From positions 4,747,897-4,811,896 of the forward strand of contig OZ007516.1 in NCBI GenBank assembly GCA_963931865.1: a stretch of DNA of 64,000 nt, written 5' to 3'. The position numbers and the translations under genes are program-made. Below the pieces are notes generated by a model. That model did no database searches. It was not told where the DNA came from and worked only from the letters and a program-made list of their open reading frames with translations. This DNA comes from Axinella damicornis. Its lineage: Eukaryota; Porifera; Demospongiae; Axinellida; Axinellidae. Shown here piece by piece: positions 34,154 through 46,429 of this stretch (positions are counted from its first letter, which is position 1; each line of letters starts with the position of its first letter).

Positions 34154-34455
34154 TAGTCTCGAACCCAGACCCTCCATGCTTGTCCTCTATGCGTGCGCCT
34201 GGTATGAAAAATTGGAAAGGAGGGTCTGGTAAATGGGCTTGCTAGCTGGCATATCTCTGCTGGAATGTTTGCGGAAACCCTCCCGCTTCAAAGTCAAAGC
34301 GCACTGCTCGTGCAAGGCCACGTCAGCATTTAACATGCTCGTATGTGGTATCTGTTGTTCTGGTGCACTTAATTGTTAGTAAGCCCATTTACCAGACCCT
34401 CCTTTCTCTCTGATTTTTTCTACGGGAGCGCATGGAGGGTCTGGGGACGAGACTA
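34154..34455. mobile_element. Foldback element E4 (302 bp, exact 9-bp TSD)
   Basis: The ends are a variant, TAGTCTCGAACCCAGACC and GGTCTGGGGACGAGACTA. Inner arms share CCAGACCCTCC and AAGCCCATTTACCAG. agtcctgcc flanks both sides (34145-34153 and 34456-34464). Confidence 0.8.
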
Positions 34456-34529
34456 AGTCCTGCCAGCCAATTGATTTAACCTGGAGACTGAGATCAGTGG
34501 ACAACCAAGTGTGGCCTTCAGGGCCAACT

Positions 34530-34582
34530 GCTTTTTTCCAAGTAGGGGGCGTGGCCGCACCCCCTACTTGGAAAAAAAAAGA
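34530..34582. repeat. CCAAGTAGGGGG hairpin, copy 2
   Basis: A partner of 34086-34142: the same arms, with AAAAAAAAGAGGC following. A one-ended foldback-family relic (TAGCCTCGTTCCCAG) lies further on at 34779. Confidence 0.75.
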
Positions 34583-34943
34583 GGCTGGCCTGCGAGTCTA
34601 CCCTAAGTACTGGAGTGGTATACACCTAGCTTTAATAGTGGACGGTCTGGGAATGAAGACTAGTAACAGAGACACAACAGTTACTGTTCTAGAACAAACA
34701 GACTTACAGTTTTTTTGCTGACTTGCTCTGCAGCTACACCCACGCATTAAAAACACACCCACAGACACCTCACTAGCCTAGCCTCGTTCCCAGTCCCACG
34801 CCCCAGCTTTTCGTCGCTCCATACCCGGACCCACGTGTAAACCGGAGGGGCCTTAATTGGAAACATTGACGTGAGTGAATGAGTTGCTGCTGTGAGCAGG
34901 GACACGAAGTCGTACTAGTCAACGGGAGCTTGATGGTGCATGT

Positions 34944-37900
34944 ATGATGGCGCGTTGTATCACACCTCAGCCTCCCCACAAGATGGAGGTCCCAGCGTCT
35001 GTGATCAAGAACACTCGCTCTGTCCTCCTATCCAGCATGAAGGGAGTTCCCCTGAAACGATTCTGCAGGGACTACAAATCCCTTGTAGGTGAAGAGTTCC
35101 CGTGGAGAAAATTGGGGTTTGGTTCCGCAGGTTCTCTGCTCCACTCGATGACGGAGGTGGTGAGATTTGAGTTTTCACAGAAGGACGGCAATTACCGGCT
35201 CTATGGGATTGCTGACAGGATGGTGTACACACCATCGTGGTTTGTGAAGGCACAAGGTATAGATACACTTCTTCCTTTACATAATTCCCAGGCCCCCTCC
35301 TTGTTTTGTATATCAGATCTAGTTTCATGCCCAAACCTGGTTAGTGAGATGAGAGAAAGAACCGAAATGTGGGATAAAAGTTCAGAGATAAGCAAACTAT
35401 AGCTGAACTGAGCACTGAACCTCTGTCCGACCATACCCTGACCGTGACTGCAACGAGGGCTGTAATCTTATTTTGTAGATCATGAATATCATTAACAGCC
35501 TATTTAGTCTTCTGTGTGTCGGAGGGTGTGTCTGTGCCGTTGGTACCTGTGAAGCCAACTGCAGCTAATCTTGGTTGCAAGCTTATACTTGACACAGTGT
35601 GGGCCGTGGTGAAAACCCGGACCGGACTGGACCGACCGGAAGTAGTAATTAGTGTCTCCACGTGTAGAGAAATAGCTTACCTGGATCGTGAAGTAGCTAT
35701 TGCGAGTAGCCATTGCGGCATTGCCTTGTGCAGGGAAGTCAGAGAGCAGTTTAGTCTCGCGAGTTGGCTGTATTTTGAAGCCATGAAGCGTTAGCAAGGT
35801 AGCCGCGTGGGTCCAAGTCTGCCGGTACGGTAGCGACGACCCCGAATTTGAGGACGACTTGAAGGAGGCAACCAGGCATTTGTTGGCGTTTCACGTTGCT
35901 ATAGGTAAGTCAGAGAGCTGGGCCAAGCGAGTGTGAGTAATCTATACTACAAAATCATCGTACTAGTTATTCTACTCTCCGTGAGACTCGCGATCGCCCC
36001 TTGCTAGCTATAAGCTTGACATAAACGTAACGCTAACTACAAACGCAGTAGCAATACAGACAGTACCTTTGCTGAAGCTCTTCGGGTCCCACGAAACTCC
36101 TCCGGCAATTGTCTGCAAGTGCTACGTGTAATAGTTGACAAAACATCGAGTCGTTTAGCTAGTGCTATTAAAGTCGCTCTACATTATATTATTGCTATTT
36201 CACTTCCGGTCGGTCCGGTCCGGTCCGGTCAGGTCCGGTCCGGGTTTTCACCACGGCCCACAGTGTGACACAAATAGCCCATGATCCTCATGAATATCAT
36301 TAAATAGCTCCAATTTAAAATTATTTGCTTCCCCATTAGTCAGCCTGGGAATGAACCTAAATTTCATGATGCAAGATGTGAAAGAATTTCTACATGTAGC
36401 ACTATTTCAGGTGAAGCTCACCCTTAAACAGGGAAGCAGAAGTCAGGTTCTGCCATTGAATGCAGTACCTTCATTCCACCCAGTGGGTGTAGCTTAAGGT
36501 TGGTTCAGCACTCAGGTAGTGCTGGGCGATACTAGAATTGCTTTGCATATCATACCATTACCACTTATCACGATATAGTTACTCAAACTACTAATGGACA
36601 TTCAAATTTCAAAATACGGGACTGACGCAGACTGCGCATGCATTAGCGTAAATTATGGCCGGCTAGCCATGCCCCAGCATGGGCGATGCCGCAATATTCG
36701 CAGACTAGTGACGATATACTAACGATATTTATCATCGATACTATCGTATGTATCGATACTATCGCCCAGCACTATTCAGCAGCACGTATGTTCACATGCC
36801 AAAACTGGCAAACCATATCTACCGATTTTGGGCTCATTGCCAGAAACAGCACACCAGTTCGTTCTATTTGCCAAAATGGAACAACGAATCAAAATCGAAG
36901 TGGTTATTGGTCCAGCAGAAAGTAGGATGATGGATAAGGGTATATTAAGTCCCGGGCCAGTGCTGAATGTGTATGCGTGTCTGTTACCTATCTTAAAGTA
37001 TGAACTTCCTGCCGGACCAAATCCACTTTGAATCAGAAATATTACTCCTTGTGAACAACCGACCCCTGCCCAGTAACTTCACCAAAGATACACAGTGAAG
37101 CCAGCAAAGATAAAGTGGTCTTGAAACTTTACTGCGTGTACACTGCCACTTGTTGTGGAGGGCGTCCTGGAGGCATGCATAGCCTCATTCCCAAGCCTTC
37201 TATATACACCTCCAGTTTTTGATCGCTTACAGTATGCAAAATACTGTAAGCAGAAAAAAACGGGCAGTGTACATGTAGAAGGCCTGGGAGGGAACGAGGC
37301 TATAGAGGTATGCAGGCAGCTACACTGATTTTATACTATGCTAGGTATCTTGGGCTAGGAATGAGATACAAGACTGGGGTCTGCACCATTGTGATCATCA
37401 TGAATGGAGCTTTAAATGATGTGCATTTTGCTGTAGGTTGAATTTTGACCCAAAATCGCATGGATTGATGCCTTTTTTCAAATGCGACTTTTGGCAAAAA
37501 TGTGCATTATACTCCAGTGTTATACTCAATTCAGTGCATGTTTACTTCCTGTGGGAATATGTAAGCACTTCCTTCAGTGCATGTTTACTTCCTGTGGGAA
37601 TATGTAAGCACTTCCTTCAGTGCATGTTTACTTCCTGTGGGAATATGTAAGCACTTGTGGGTACATAGTTTTGTGGGGTTCTTGCAAAAGGAATTTGCGC
37701 GTGCGCATTAATTGTACCTGGGAATGTGTCAAAATTCAAACTACCAAACCCAGCAATCTCACTGGATGACATGGCCAGCAATCCGTATGATTTTTTTTGC
37801 AAGATCCCCGCAAAATGCGGTAATAACACATTTGACCATGCAGGTAAGGGAGGTGCCCGTTCCCCATCAGTTGTGCGGGGGACAGGGGGAGTGGACCTCG

Positions 37901-40491
37901 CAAAAGAGGGAGATGCCCGTTCCCCATCAGCCGTCTCGGGAACTGGGGGAGTGGAGCTCACATACAATGCCCTGGGGCTGGTGACGGTGTTTGTGACATG
38001 GTCCAGTTGTACCAGTGAAGGGAAGGAACCCTTGATGAATCAAACTGCCATCACACAGAAAGTATGACTGTGTGTGTGTGTGTGCATACGTGTGTGGATG
38101 AGCGAGTGAGTGAGAGAGAGAGTTTCTATGATTGTATTGAAGGACTGAGCACTAGAGTGGGCCAACATATTGCCTGGTAATAGCTCACTCCAAATTGATT
38201 TGTTGCTCCTTGGGCTGCCCTATGAATAGTTTGGGGTTGGTATATAGTAGTCGATGTCCCAGATCCAAACCAACCCCAGTATGGATCGCTTTCAATATTG
38301 ACACTGTACATCTTTCACCTTAAAACATCATTTAAATCCTGACTCGAAAAATGACGTAAGGAATGTTCTGTGCACTATACTGGAAGCGATATACGTGCTG
38401 GATGAAAGGTCTGGGTATGGGAACAGGTAGGTAGGCACGTGTAGGCTTGTTACACTCTTGGTTACACTCATTGCCTGACATGAGTTTACAAACGCTGATA
38501 CAGGCAATCCACATTGGTCGATCGGCCCGAGAAAGAACTAGTCACCTTGCAATGGCCTTATCAGAATTGGAATACTGGCTTATTGTTAAATTCACCTGCA
38601 GATTAACCAATGAATGAATTGTTGCAATGGCCCAGGAGCGCATAATGAGGAAGCGAGCAGCGTGAAACGACCATGCAAAAGATTAAGAATTGAAAATGTT
38701 CCCACGGTAGTCCCGTTACTATTTTTAGCATGCACGTGTATTGTTGTGACTGACTAGCTATATAAATATAGGCCTACAGCGACGGGCCAAATCTCGATGG
38801 GAGAGAGAAGATAGTGTCCGTAAGTGTCGCGGGATGTTTCCCAGCAGTCATGAACTCCAGAAAAGCAGAAGGGGCGGCTATTTCCACTAGTCGAGACACC
38901 CGCTTGGCTGTGTGAAGCGGCTCGATCGACTGCATCGTCATACGGCACTTTCTCGAGGTCTGTCACTACCAGTATGTCATTCCCGTGCCTCACTACCATT
39001 GGAGTCCTGATACTGGCCTTTTCTCTGTGTTCTAGCCCGGCTAGTAGTCATCCTTCTTTGAAGTTTCCGTACGCGTGCGAGCTAAAAATAGTAACGGGAC
39101 TACCGTGGGAAAGTTTTCAATTTTTTATCTTTTGGGTGGTCGTTTCACGCTCCTCCCTTCCTTCCGCTCGCTTCCTCATTATGCGCTCCTGAATGGCCCT
39201 ATCAGAATTGGAATACTGGCTAATTGCTAAATTCACCTGCAGATTAACCAATGAGTGAGCTTGTTGCAGGGTTCACAAATCCTTGACTTTCGAAATGAGG
39301 GGGAGGCATTGTATGCATAAATCCTTCTTGGGTATCTTTCAAGAGGGGCAGCAAAGACTCAAGGGGACCTCCCGTGGATGGTGCAAATTTTTCGGTGGTG
39401 AAACATACCAGACTGGTAGGTCACATAGGTAGCCTCGTTCCCAGGCCATGGGAGAAACAGCCTGGCAAGTTCAAACTGTTACTTCCGCTGCCAGAACAGT
39501 GGCGGTACCAATCAGATTTCATTATGCTGTCACATGACTATAGTGAACCCAATTGCATCCTGCGTTTAAACATAGTTGTCACACAAAATTCATTGCAATA
39601 GTCCATGATTGTGCTATTGCAGGCACTCTGCGCAATGATTTTGTCCGTTCGACTTCTGCTCGCCTTCCATAGCAGAACCCACAGCTTGTACGAGCAGAAA
39701 AGGACTGTTCTCAGCAGATGGAATAATCACGTGCACTTCACTGTTTGAATGAAGTAAACAATTGCTGTGAGTTACATCCGTATACAGTTTGAACTTGGTA
39801 TGCTTGGTTACAGCTAGGTTCAGTTAGCAGGTCAACTTGGTTAGAATTACACCTGGGTTTGGTGCAATTGGCATTCCGCATTTTACAGCGTCCATGTGCA
39901 ACTGGGTGCAATTCACAGTCACTGAGGTATCCCTGGTTACAGCTGGGTGCAATTAGCAGGTCAACTGGGTTAGAATTACACCTGGGTTTGATTAGATGGT
40001 CACTGTGGTTACTTACAACTGCAGGTCACTGAGGTATCCTTGGTTACGGTTAGGTGCATTGGTTACCACTAGGTGCATTTAGCAGGTCAACTGGGTTAGA
40101 ATTACACCTGGGTTTAATTAGATGGTCACAACTGGGTGCAATTAGTGGGTCACTGAGGTAGAACTACCTGCAGGCAATGTGTGTGTGAGTGAGACGAGTG
40201 TGTGTGTGACTGAGTGAGTGTGTGTCTGAGTGTGTGTGTGACTGAGGGAGTGTGTGACTGAGGGAGTGTGTGTGACTGAGTGAGTGTGTGTGACTGAGTG
40301 AGTGTGTGTGACTGAGTGAGTGTGTGGGTATGACTGAGTGAATGTGTGTGTTTGAGTAGCCTTGTTCCCAGGCAAGAGACAGACCAAGTGAAGGAGCCTG
40401 TTTTCTGTCGTTTGTGCATACGATTCCAACCAGGGATCCCTGATTGCAGGGTCAAATCTGTATTGTGTGATGTCAACTGTCCGTGAGCTCT

Positions 40492-40549
<58 letters not shown>

Positions 40550-40661
40550 TGTGTGTGTGCATGTGTGTGTGTGTGTTTGTGTGTGTTTGTGTGTGTGTGT
40601 GTGTGTGTTTGTGTGGTGTGTGTGTGTTTGTGTGGTGTATGTGTGTTTGTGTGTGTGTGTT

Positions 40662-40720
<59 letters not shown>

Positions 40721-43700
40721 CTGTCGACGAGGTAGACTCTTGGAGGCTATAGTGTGTGTCGCTATTGTGCCACCTCTTCTCCTTGTAGAGGGACATGATC
40801 AGGAGAATGATGCAGAAAGCTGGACAGCCTGTGGAAGTACTCGTCCATCAAAATGGACACGGGTTAGTCAAAATGTGTGCACAGCCAGTTGCATTGTTTT
40901 GGTCACAAGTGAACAAGGGAAAGGTCCTGCGAAGGAGGCCACACAGCTTTTGTGTTCAAGCACCAATAACTTTGCTTGCATAAGAAAAATAAAAGTACCG
41001 TTGCAAACATTTCAGTTTTGACAAAATGTGACGAATGGGTGGTTTATGCACGGAGGAAGGAAAAGTTACAGAGGTAAACACAGGATTCAAGTGGTCATTG
41101 ATGTTTAAAAATCCTGTTCATTTTAGCAGCTGTGAACACTTTGATACCACGTTCCCAGGCCTCCCACGTGGCCTGGGAACGAGGCTAATGCTGTAGTGAT
41201 GGGTGTGCCTGGTTTTGTATCACTACAGGTTTGTTCGTTTCAAGTCGTTAGAAGAAGCCCGTAAAGCCATAAGAATTTGTCACAATTTAGTGGTCGATGG
41301 ATTGACGTTCCGTGTGGTACCGGCTAAAGAAAACATGCCTCAGGGCAAGGCAAAGCCAAATGTACACAGACAGAAACAGCTGGCAAAACAAGCGTGGAGC
41401 AAGAAGCAGGGACCTGCGATGCAGACACATGTACCTCAGCTGAGACCTAACAGGTCTCACTCTTGTGTCTCAAATCCTCCTGCCAGTAGTAGAAGAGACG
41501 CCAGTGTAAGGATAGAGCCTCCGTGGGGAAAGCTCAGTGCGTCTTCATCATCAAAGTTTTACGGTCACGAGAGAGAGCACAACCACAATCTGGAGAGGGG
41601 ATCACACGATTTGCTTCCCAATGGCAAAATGGATTCTCAGAGTGTCTCAGACAGTACATCGGAAAGCTCCTGGGATGATGAGATGCTCCTCATTCCCATT
41701 CCAGTCCACACAGCCCTGAACATGCAGCATCTCACAGCAGACATGCTTACTATTGACCATGGGACATACATGCCGACTGCCGACCATGCGATATTGGACA
41801 TGCAGCATGCGACTGCAGACGTGCTGAATACTGACCACGGGACAATAGACACGCTGCATATCACGGCAGACATGCTGACTGTAGATCATGTGACAGTAGA
41901 CGTGGAAGGTCGTGGAGGGGAGCTGGCGTGGAGTGACAGTGGGAGTGTGAGGAGTGAGGAGGGAGGGAACACAAGCCAAGAGTTCATTCAAGGTCTGCTC
42001 CAGGGGGTACACATCCTCAGTCCTATCCCATCCCTAAGTTCTGAATGACATGGCACTGAGTTTTTCGAAAGGTGGAATAGGCCATCAACCGCAGCATGGA
42101 TCGCTAAGCGATATAGACACTGGATGAAAGGTCTGGGAATGAGACTAGGTCATCACTAAATTCTTTTATAAGCCTCACTGCCCGGCAGTTCCTATCTCCA
42201 GTGTTTGATTGCTTCAGATTATGGTTTTTGGTGTGCAGTAGTCTTGGAACCAGACACTCGCTCTGGTACCGATACTATAAAAATGCTGGAGACAAGAATG
42301 ATCTACCAGAAACTCTGTACACCTCAACAAAAAGCATTTCACTATCTGTGATCATGTCACTCTACTTGTCTTAGGGGATGGTGCAGGGTTCACATTGGAT
42401 GGTGCACATGCTAGGCAGTCGGAGTCATGTGACCAGCAGTTTCCGTGGCATCTGAGCGAGCTCAACGTACCAAATGAGAATGGGCTGACACCAGTTAGGG
42501 TGTCTGAGGTGAGCACTATTCCTCAGAATGTGTTTCAGTGATTTTTCTGAATCTTTGTAGTCCAAAGGTAGCATTGAGGATATCAATGAGCGACTGTTGG
42601 TTCACTGCATGTAGCCTCTGTGCCAGGCCTCCACAGACAGAAATCCAGATTCCCAAATTAATATCGGCCTGGGAACAAGGCTAGGCCAGAGGATTCTCAC
42701 CACATTGATGTAACCGTTCCTGTAATGGCATAAAGACTATTGCCCAAAGCTGCTGCAAGTGACATGCAGTATGTATATAAGAGGTGCGGGAATCCTGAAG
42801 ATTAATGATCTCATTTGGCTGTGTACACTGTAATTACTCGCACGTGTTCGTGTTCTGAGCAGCATTTCACCAGCATGTCACGATCTGCAGGTGGAGTCCT
42901 CGGACCAGGTATGGCTGCAGCTGTCTCGTGACCCAGACGGGGACGTCGAGAAATTGTCCACGCAAATCACCACCCTTGGCACCCAGAGATTGCCACAGGT
43001 CAGAAGTTCCACATCGCGGCTGGGGTTGTGATTCTGATTAATACTAAGTGCTGAATTATCCTCGTTCCCAGGCCGTTCCCACCGCCAGTATTTCATCATT
43101 TCCAGTATGAAATATGGCGGGGGGAGGCCTGGGAGATCTGGTCACGTGCGATGCCATCAAGTAGACAGATGGTAGATACACGGAGGGCAGTGCCCAGCAA
43201 AGAATCTTGACGCGTCCTACATTGTACTGGCTGGATATTAGAGTGTTCGCAAGGCAGACGATCGATACTGTTTGTTGTTGACAACGTCGGGGACGGATCA
43301 ACGCGAAACAGGTATTTTAACGGTTGGGCACCGCCCCCTGTGTGTCTACCCTCTGTCTACCTGACGTCCTCGCACATGACAAGATCTCCCAGGCCTTCCC
43401 CCGCCGTATTTTATACTGAAAGCGATGAAATGCTGGCGGTGGGAACGGCCTGGGAACGAGGCTAGTGCTGAATTATATTCCAGAAGTCAGTTTTTGCCTA
43501 TGGGTACCTTTAAACTGCCGCATGTTGACTTCTGCATGGAACTCATTGTGTACAGAGTTGGGACTAAAACCACACCCACTAAGTAATCTAATGCTAGTGG
43601 TGGATGTCAACTGCTGCAGAGTGCTGGTCTCATTCCCAAACCCTCCCAAAATATGGTTAGGGGTGGTAAGGGAATGAGACTGACAGTTAATAGTAATAAT

Positions 43701-45925
43701 AATAATAAATTACTGTTGGGGCTCATGATTATGTTCCACGCAATCTTTGAATTTGTGCAATCTCGAGATTGTGTTGTTCATTCTCAGAATCCAGAATTGC
43801 TTGCCAATCTCGAGGTTGCGCAAGCTTAGTGCACAGTCTCGAGATTGCATGCATGGCACGGGGCCACCATTTACTTTTTTGCCGACGCAATCCCCCTTTT
43901 TGCCTTGACCTGTGAACCAACAACCAACCATGACATCATAATGACGTGTGCGTAGTATACGGAGGTATACGGTCCAAGTAATAAGATATACGGAAGTGCA
44001 TGAGTAATGGACACGTGCAATGAAGGTTGACGAGCGCGTTGACGATCCAAGGTCGCGGAAGAAGCGCGTCCTCCTACCAAGAAGCTCTGCAGTTGTGGGG
44101 CAGATCTCTCATCACTGAGCGTATATCACGTCAGAAAACACTTGGCTGGGTCGAATCGCTTGAAGGTACAGGCAGCGAGTGGGCTGTGGGCGCCCACGTC
44201 TACCAAGAGGACGTCTGTGGTGCAGCGCCCATGCGCAGAGCTGAAATGGAGGTAGCAAGAGGGCCTAGGGGGGGATAGGGAAGCGGTTTTGACGGCATAA
44301 AAAGGCTAGAATCCCTGCAAGTACCGAATTGCCACTCCGAGTACTTTTTGCCTGAGGGGAGAAACAACCAACCAACTAAAGTGGCATTGCGTCTGGCAAT
44401 TTGGTAACTGTGGCCCCGTGATGCATGGCATAAATGTGCAATCTCAACAATGTGCAAATTGCAATATTGAGATTGCGTAGGAACGGTTGGATGACATTCT
44501 ACGGGGTCTTCGGATTATCTTCTGGCCATTAGTTAGTCGGAGAGAGCAACAGCGGCCCGGAAGGAAAATTATTACAGCGCTTATAACTTTGTCCCCGTGG
44601 TGACTTTCGGCACATAAATGCCAGTGCATGACAGCTTGGTCAGAATCTTCATGTGCCTTTCATAAGAGCCGTACTTCATTCACGAGCAGCGGCAGTCGAT
44701 GAGAACAGCTGTTTGCATCTTAGCCACTGAGGATGACTACTTCGTTTTAGAGATAATTAATTGAGTGTGAGACATACAGCCACTGCATTGTTGGCACTAG
44801 CCTAGTCTATCGAGTCAGACCAATTTCTCTTGCTCAGGAAGTTGGGGCGCCCCGCCCCCAACTTCCTGAGCAAGAGAAAATTGGTCTAGCTGATAGACTA
44901 GTACTAGCTATAACCACAATCATGTAATTGTTCCGTGCAACCTAGGAATTTGCACAATCTCGAGATTGCGTTGGGCATTCTGAGGCCAATCTTGGGATTG
45001 TGCAGTCATGCAATCTCGAGATCGCAGAAGTTAGATCTCAACATTGTGTGTGTAGAATCTGCAAACTTTATGAGCGCTTTGTCATGCTCAGCTCACAGTG
45101 CCCCTCATTCACCTGGTATTGTTTGGAATATGCAGGTGTGTGTTGGTGACGTTTGCTGCATGCGGCTACCCAACTCCTACCAGTACAGGAGAGTGAGGGT
45201 GGAAGAGCTTGGAAGGGAATCACCCGTAATTCATGAGCAGGTATGTTAGTGTTATGTGAACAGGTGTGTTTGTGTCATGTGAACAGGTGTGTTAGTATCA
45301 TGTGAGCAGGTGTGTTAGTGTCATGTGAGCAGGTGTGTTAACCAGTATCATGTGAGCAGGGTGTTAGTATGATGATAGCGTATCATGTGAGTGGGTGTGT
45401 TAGTGTCATGTGAGCAGGTGTGTTAGTGTCATGTGAGTGATGTCATGTGAGCAGGTGTGTTACTCATACGGTCTTGTGAGCAAGGTGTGATATAGTGTCG
45501 TGAACTGGTGTGTTACTGTCATGTGAGCTGGCGTATTACAGTTGTAACATATGTGTACACACACACACACACATGCGCATGCTCCAAACACCACACAACA
45601 CACAAACACGCACAGACCAAAGTGTTATGGATTGACACTGGCTCCACTCATCTCCTCCCCCTTTCCCTCCTCCACTCCCTCCCTCCACAACTTGGCATTG
45701 CCACGGTCCCTCCCCTGGCCATCCCTGCCAGGCTCAGTGCCATAGTATCTACCCACGGGGACAGGAGAAACTGGTTCCCTTTGGACAGTCAGTTGCTATG
45801 GAAACACATCCATCACAAGATGGTATATTCTGAATAGGGCTTGAGAGTGGGGAGAGCGGGAGGAGGGGGGAGGAGGGAGGGAGGAGGGAGAGGAGGAAGG
45901 GAAGGGAGGGGAAAGGGGAAGGGGT

Positions 45926-45961
<36 letters not shown>

Positions 45962-46429
45962 GAGGGGGGATAAGGGGAAGGGGACGGAATGGGGATAGGG
46001 GGAAGGGGGATATCAATGCCTGTAGTTATTGTCTCTGTTTGTTGTCCTGTGTAGGTCTATGCAAAGTTCGTTCAGAGTCCAACCTCTGTGACTGGACTCG
46101 TGTCCTGGCACCAACACTGTAACCGTGGCAATAGACTGGGATCGGTAGATTTGTACTTTGACCCTGAAGGCCAGGATAGAGTGGCTGACATTCTAGTTAG
46201 GGAAGGCTTTTATGTGGGCTATGAAACAGTTCCCAATGAAGCACCAGTTGAAACAACGCTGGCGAGATCCTCCAAAGACCAATCTGCTTCAAGCAGTGAT
46301 AATCATCATTCCCTAGTTTCTGTGGGAAGCAGTTCCAGTAGTGAAGAAGCCACAGGGTCCGCCCAAACTTTCAGCCCCTGGCAGAGGATGCAACAGACAC
46401 TTAAACTAATTTCTGACTCGCCAAAATAG
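34944..46429 (+). CDS. LOTUS-RRM-Tudor protein (TDRD5/TDRD7-like)
   Basis: Supported exons: 34944-35256 (LOTUS), 40789-40862 with 41229-41992 (RRM and linker), 42375-42508, 42891-42998, 45136-45240, 45616-45822 and 46055-46429 (stop). All junctions downstream of 40789 agree in phase. LOTUS: SVIKNTRSVLLSSMKGVPL through FPWRKLGFGSAGSLL. RRM: VEVLVHQ, then RNP1-like NGHGFVRFKS formed across the 40862/41229 junction, then EEARKAI and LTFRVVPAKE. Extended Tudor: VWLQLSRDPDGDVEKL, VGDVCCMRLPNSYQYRRV, VLWIDTGSTHLLPL, then VSWHQHCNRGNRLGSVDLYF. LOTUS proteins bind RNA or Vasa-type helicases and Tudor domains bind methyl-arginine tails in germ granules, so a piRNA or germline mRNA role is inferred. 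Exons between 35257 and 40788 are incomplete; 36780-36921 is one candidate. That the LOTUS exon belongs to the same gene is inference from strand and family. Confidence 0.7.
35597..36264. mobile_element. hAT-like non-autonomous element (668 bp)
   Basis: Long inverted ends (GTGTGGGCCGTGGTGAAAAC and complement, running into CCGGACCGG) flanked by ttgacaca and gtgacaca (7/8). The right arm has extra CCGGT units. No transposase is seen. It lies in the first intron of the LOTUS-Tudor gene. Confidence 0.65.
36517..36774. mobile_element. TAGTGCTGGGCGATA MITE
   Basis: TAGTGCTGGGCGATA at the left and TATCGCCCAGCACTA at the right, with 258 bp in all. ttcagca occurs in both flanks but six bases off on the left. 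Related ends occur near 21540-21585 and 30448-30570 (GCTGAGCGATAG, ATCGCTCAGCAC). Confidence 0.65.
37180..37302. mobile_element. Foldback element E5 (123 bp)
   Basis: TAGCCTCATTCCCAAGCC and GGGAACGAGGCTA ends, with arms sharing CCTTCTA and GATCGCTTACAGTA-type sequence. The flank aggcatgca at the left is answered by aggtatgca three bases after the right end, which is weaker duplication evidence. Confidence 0.65.
37531..37659. repeat. Three tandem copies of a 43-bp unit
   Basis: The unit is TCAGTGCATGTTTACTTCCT followed by GTGGGAATATGTAAGCACTTCCT, repeated almost without change. Confidence 0.9.
37726..37843 (+). other. Possible exon with donor
   Basis: An open frame SKFKLPNPAISLDD, NPYDFFCKIPAKCGNN ends at a good donor (CATGCAG/GTAAGG). 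No acceptor is clear on the left. It could belong to the LOTUS-Tudor gene. Confidence 0.25.
38633..39191. mobile_element. CAG...CTG element with roughly 105-bp inverted ends
   Basis: CAGGAGCGCATAATGAGGAA at the left and its complement at the right, with arms about 105 bp including CCACGGTAGTCCCGTTACTA. aatggcc flanks both sides. It sits at the junction of two roughly 80-bp direct repeats (38550-38632 and 39192-39267). The interior has a minus-strand open frame (NDILVVTDLEKVPYDDAVD) of unknown meaning. A hAT-type MITE is likely. Confidence 0.7.
39829..40350. repeat. Two adjoining minisatellites
   Basis: 39829-40160 repeats AGGTCAACTGGGTTAGAATT and ACACCTGGGTTTGATTAGAT. 40178-40350 repeats GTGTGTGACTGAGTGAGT. 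Confidence 0.85.
40494..40719. repeat. (GT)n microsatellite, about 226 bp
   Basis: An almost pure GT tract with TTGT interruptions, just upstream of the RRM exon at 40789. Confidence 0.95.
41145..41187. repeat. Short foldback-family hairpin (43 bp)
   Basis: CACGTTCCCAGGCCTCCCACGTGGCCTGG-type palindrome ending GAACGAGGCTA. No matching 9-bp flanks were found. It sits 41 bp before the exon at 41229. Confidence 0.6.
42612..42683. repeat. Foldback-family element (72 bp)
   Basis: TAGCCTCTGTGCCAGGCC and GGCCTGGGAACAAGGCTA ends. The interior does not pair well, and no flanking duplication is visible. Confidence 0.6.
43057..43464. mobile_element. Foldback element E6 (408 bp, exact 9-bp TSD)
   Basis: Arms of about 80 bp, from TCCTCGTTCCCAGGCC inward through CCACCGCCAGTATTTCATC to GGCCTGGGAGATC. 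The interior of about 245 bp has no assigned function. gtgctgaat flanks both sides exactly (43048-43056 and 43465-43473). It lies between two Tudor exons. Confidence 0.85.
43735..45030. repeat. Clustered GCAATCTCGAGATTGC palindromes
   Basis: CAATCTCGAGATTG or close variants occur at about 43759, 43808, 43845, 44437, 44465, 44950 and 45010. TTGCGCAA-type sequence lies between some of them. All are inside one Tudor-gene intron. Confidence 0.65.
44803..44900. repeat. TAGTCTAT...ATAGACTA hairpin (98 bp)
   Basis: Long arms share CAATTTCTCTTGCTCAGGAA. The flanks gcactagcc and gtactagct match at 7/9, so this may be a diverged member of the same 9-bp-duplicating group. Confidence 0.6.
45241..45545. 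repeat. Minisatellite, about 22-23-bp unit
   Basis: Repeats GTCATGTGAGCAGGTGTGTTA with variation, starting directly at the donor of the Tudor exon that ends at 45240. Confidence 0.9.

Noticed and set aside
39829..40160. Satellite as a possible centromere
   Set aside because: Only a few hundred bases of irregular units inside the gene-containing region.
40467..41021. Long Val/Cys open frame
   Set aside because: It comes from the (GT)n microsatellite read in frame and has no protein-like part until the real exon at 40789.
45813..46016. Poly-Pro/Gly frames around the G run
   Set aside because: Low-complexity sequence in an intron of the Tudor gene.
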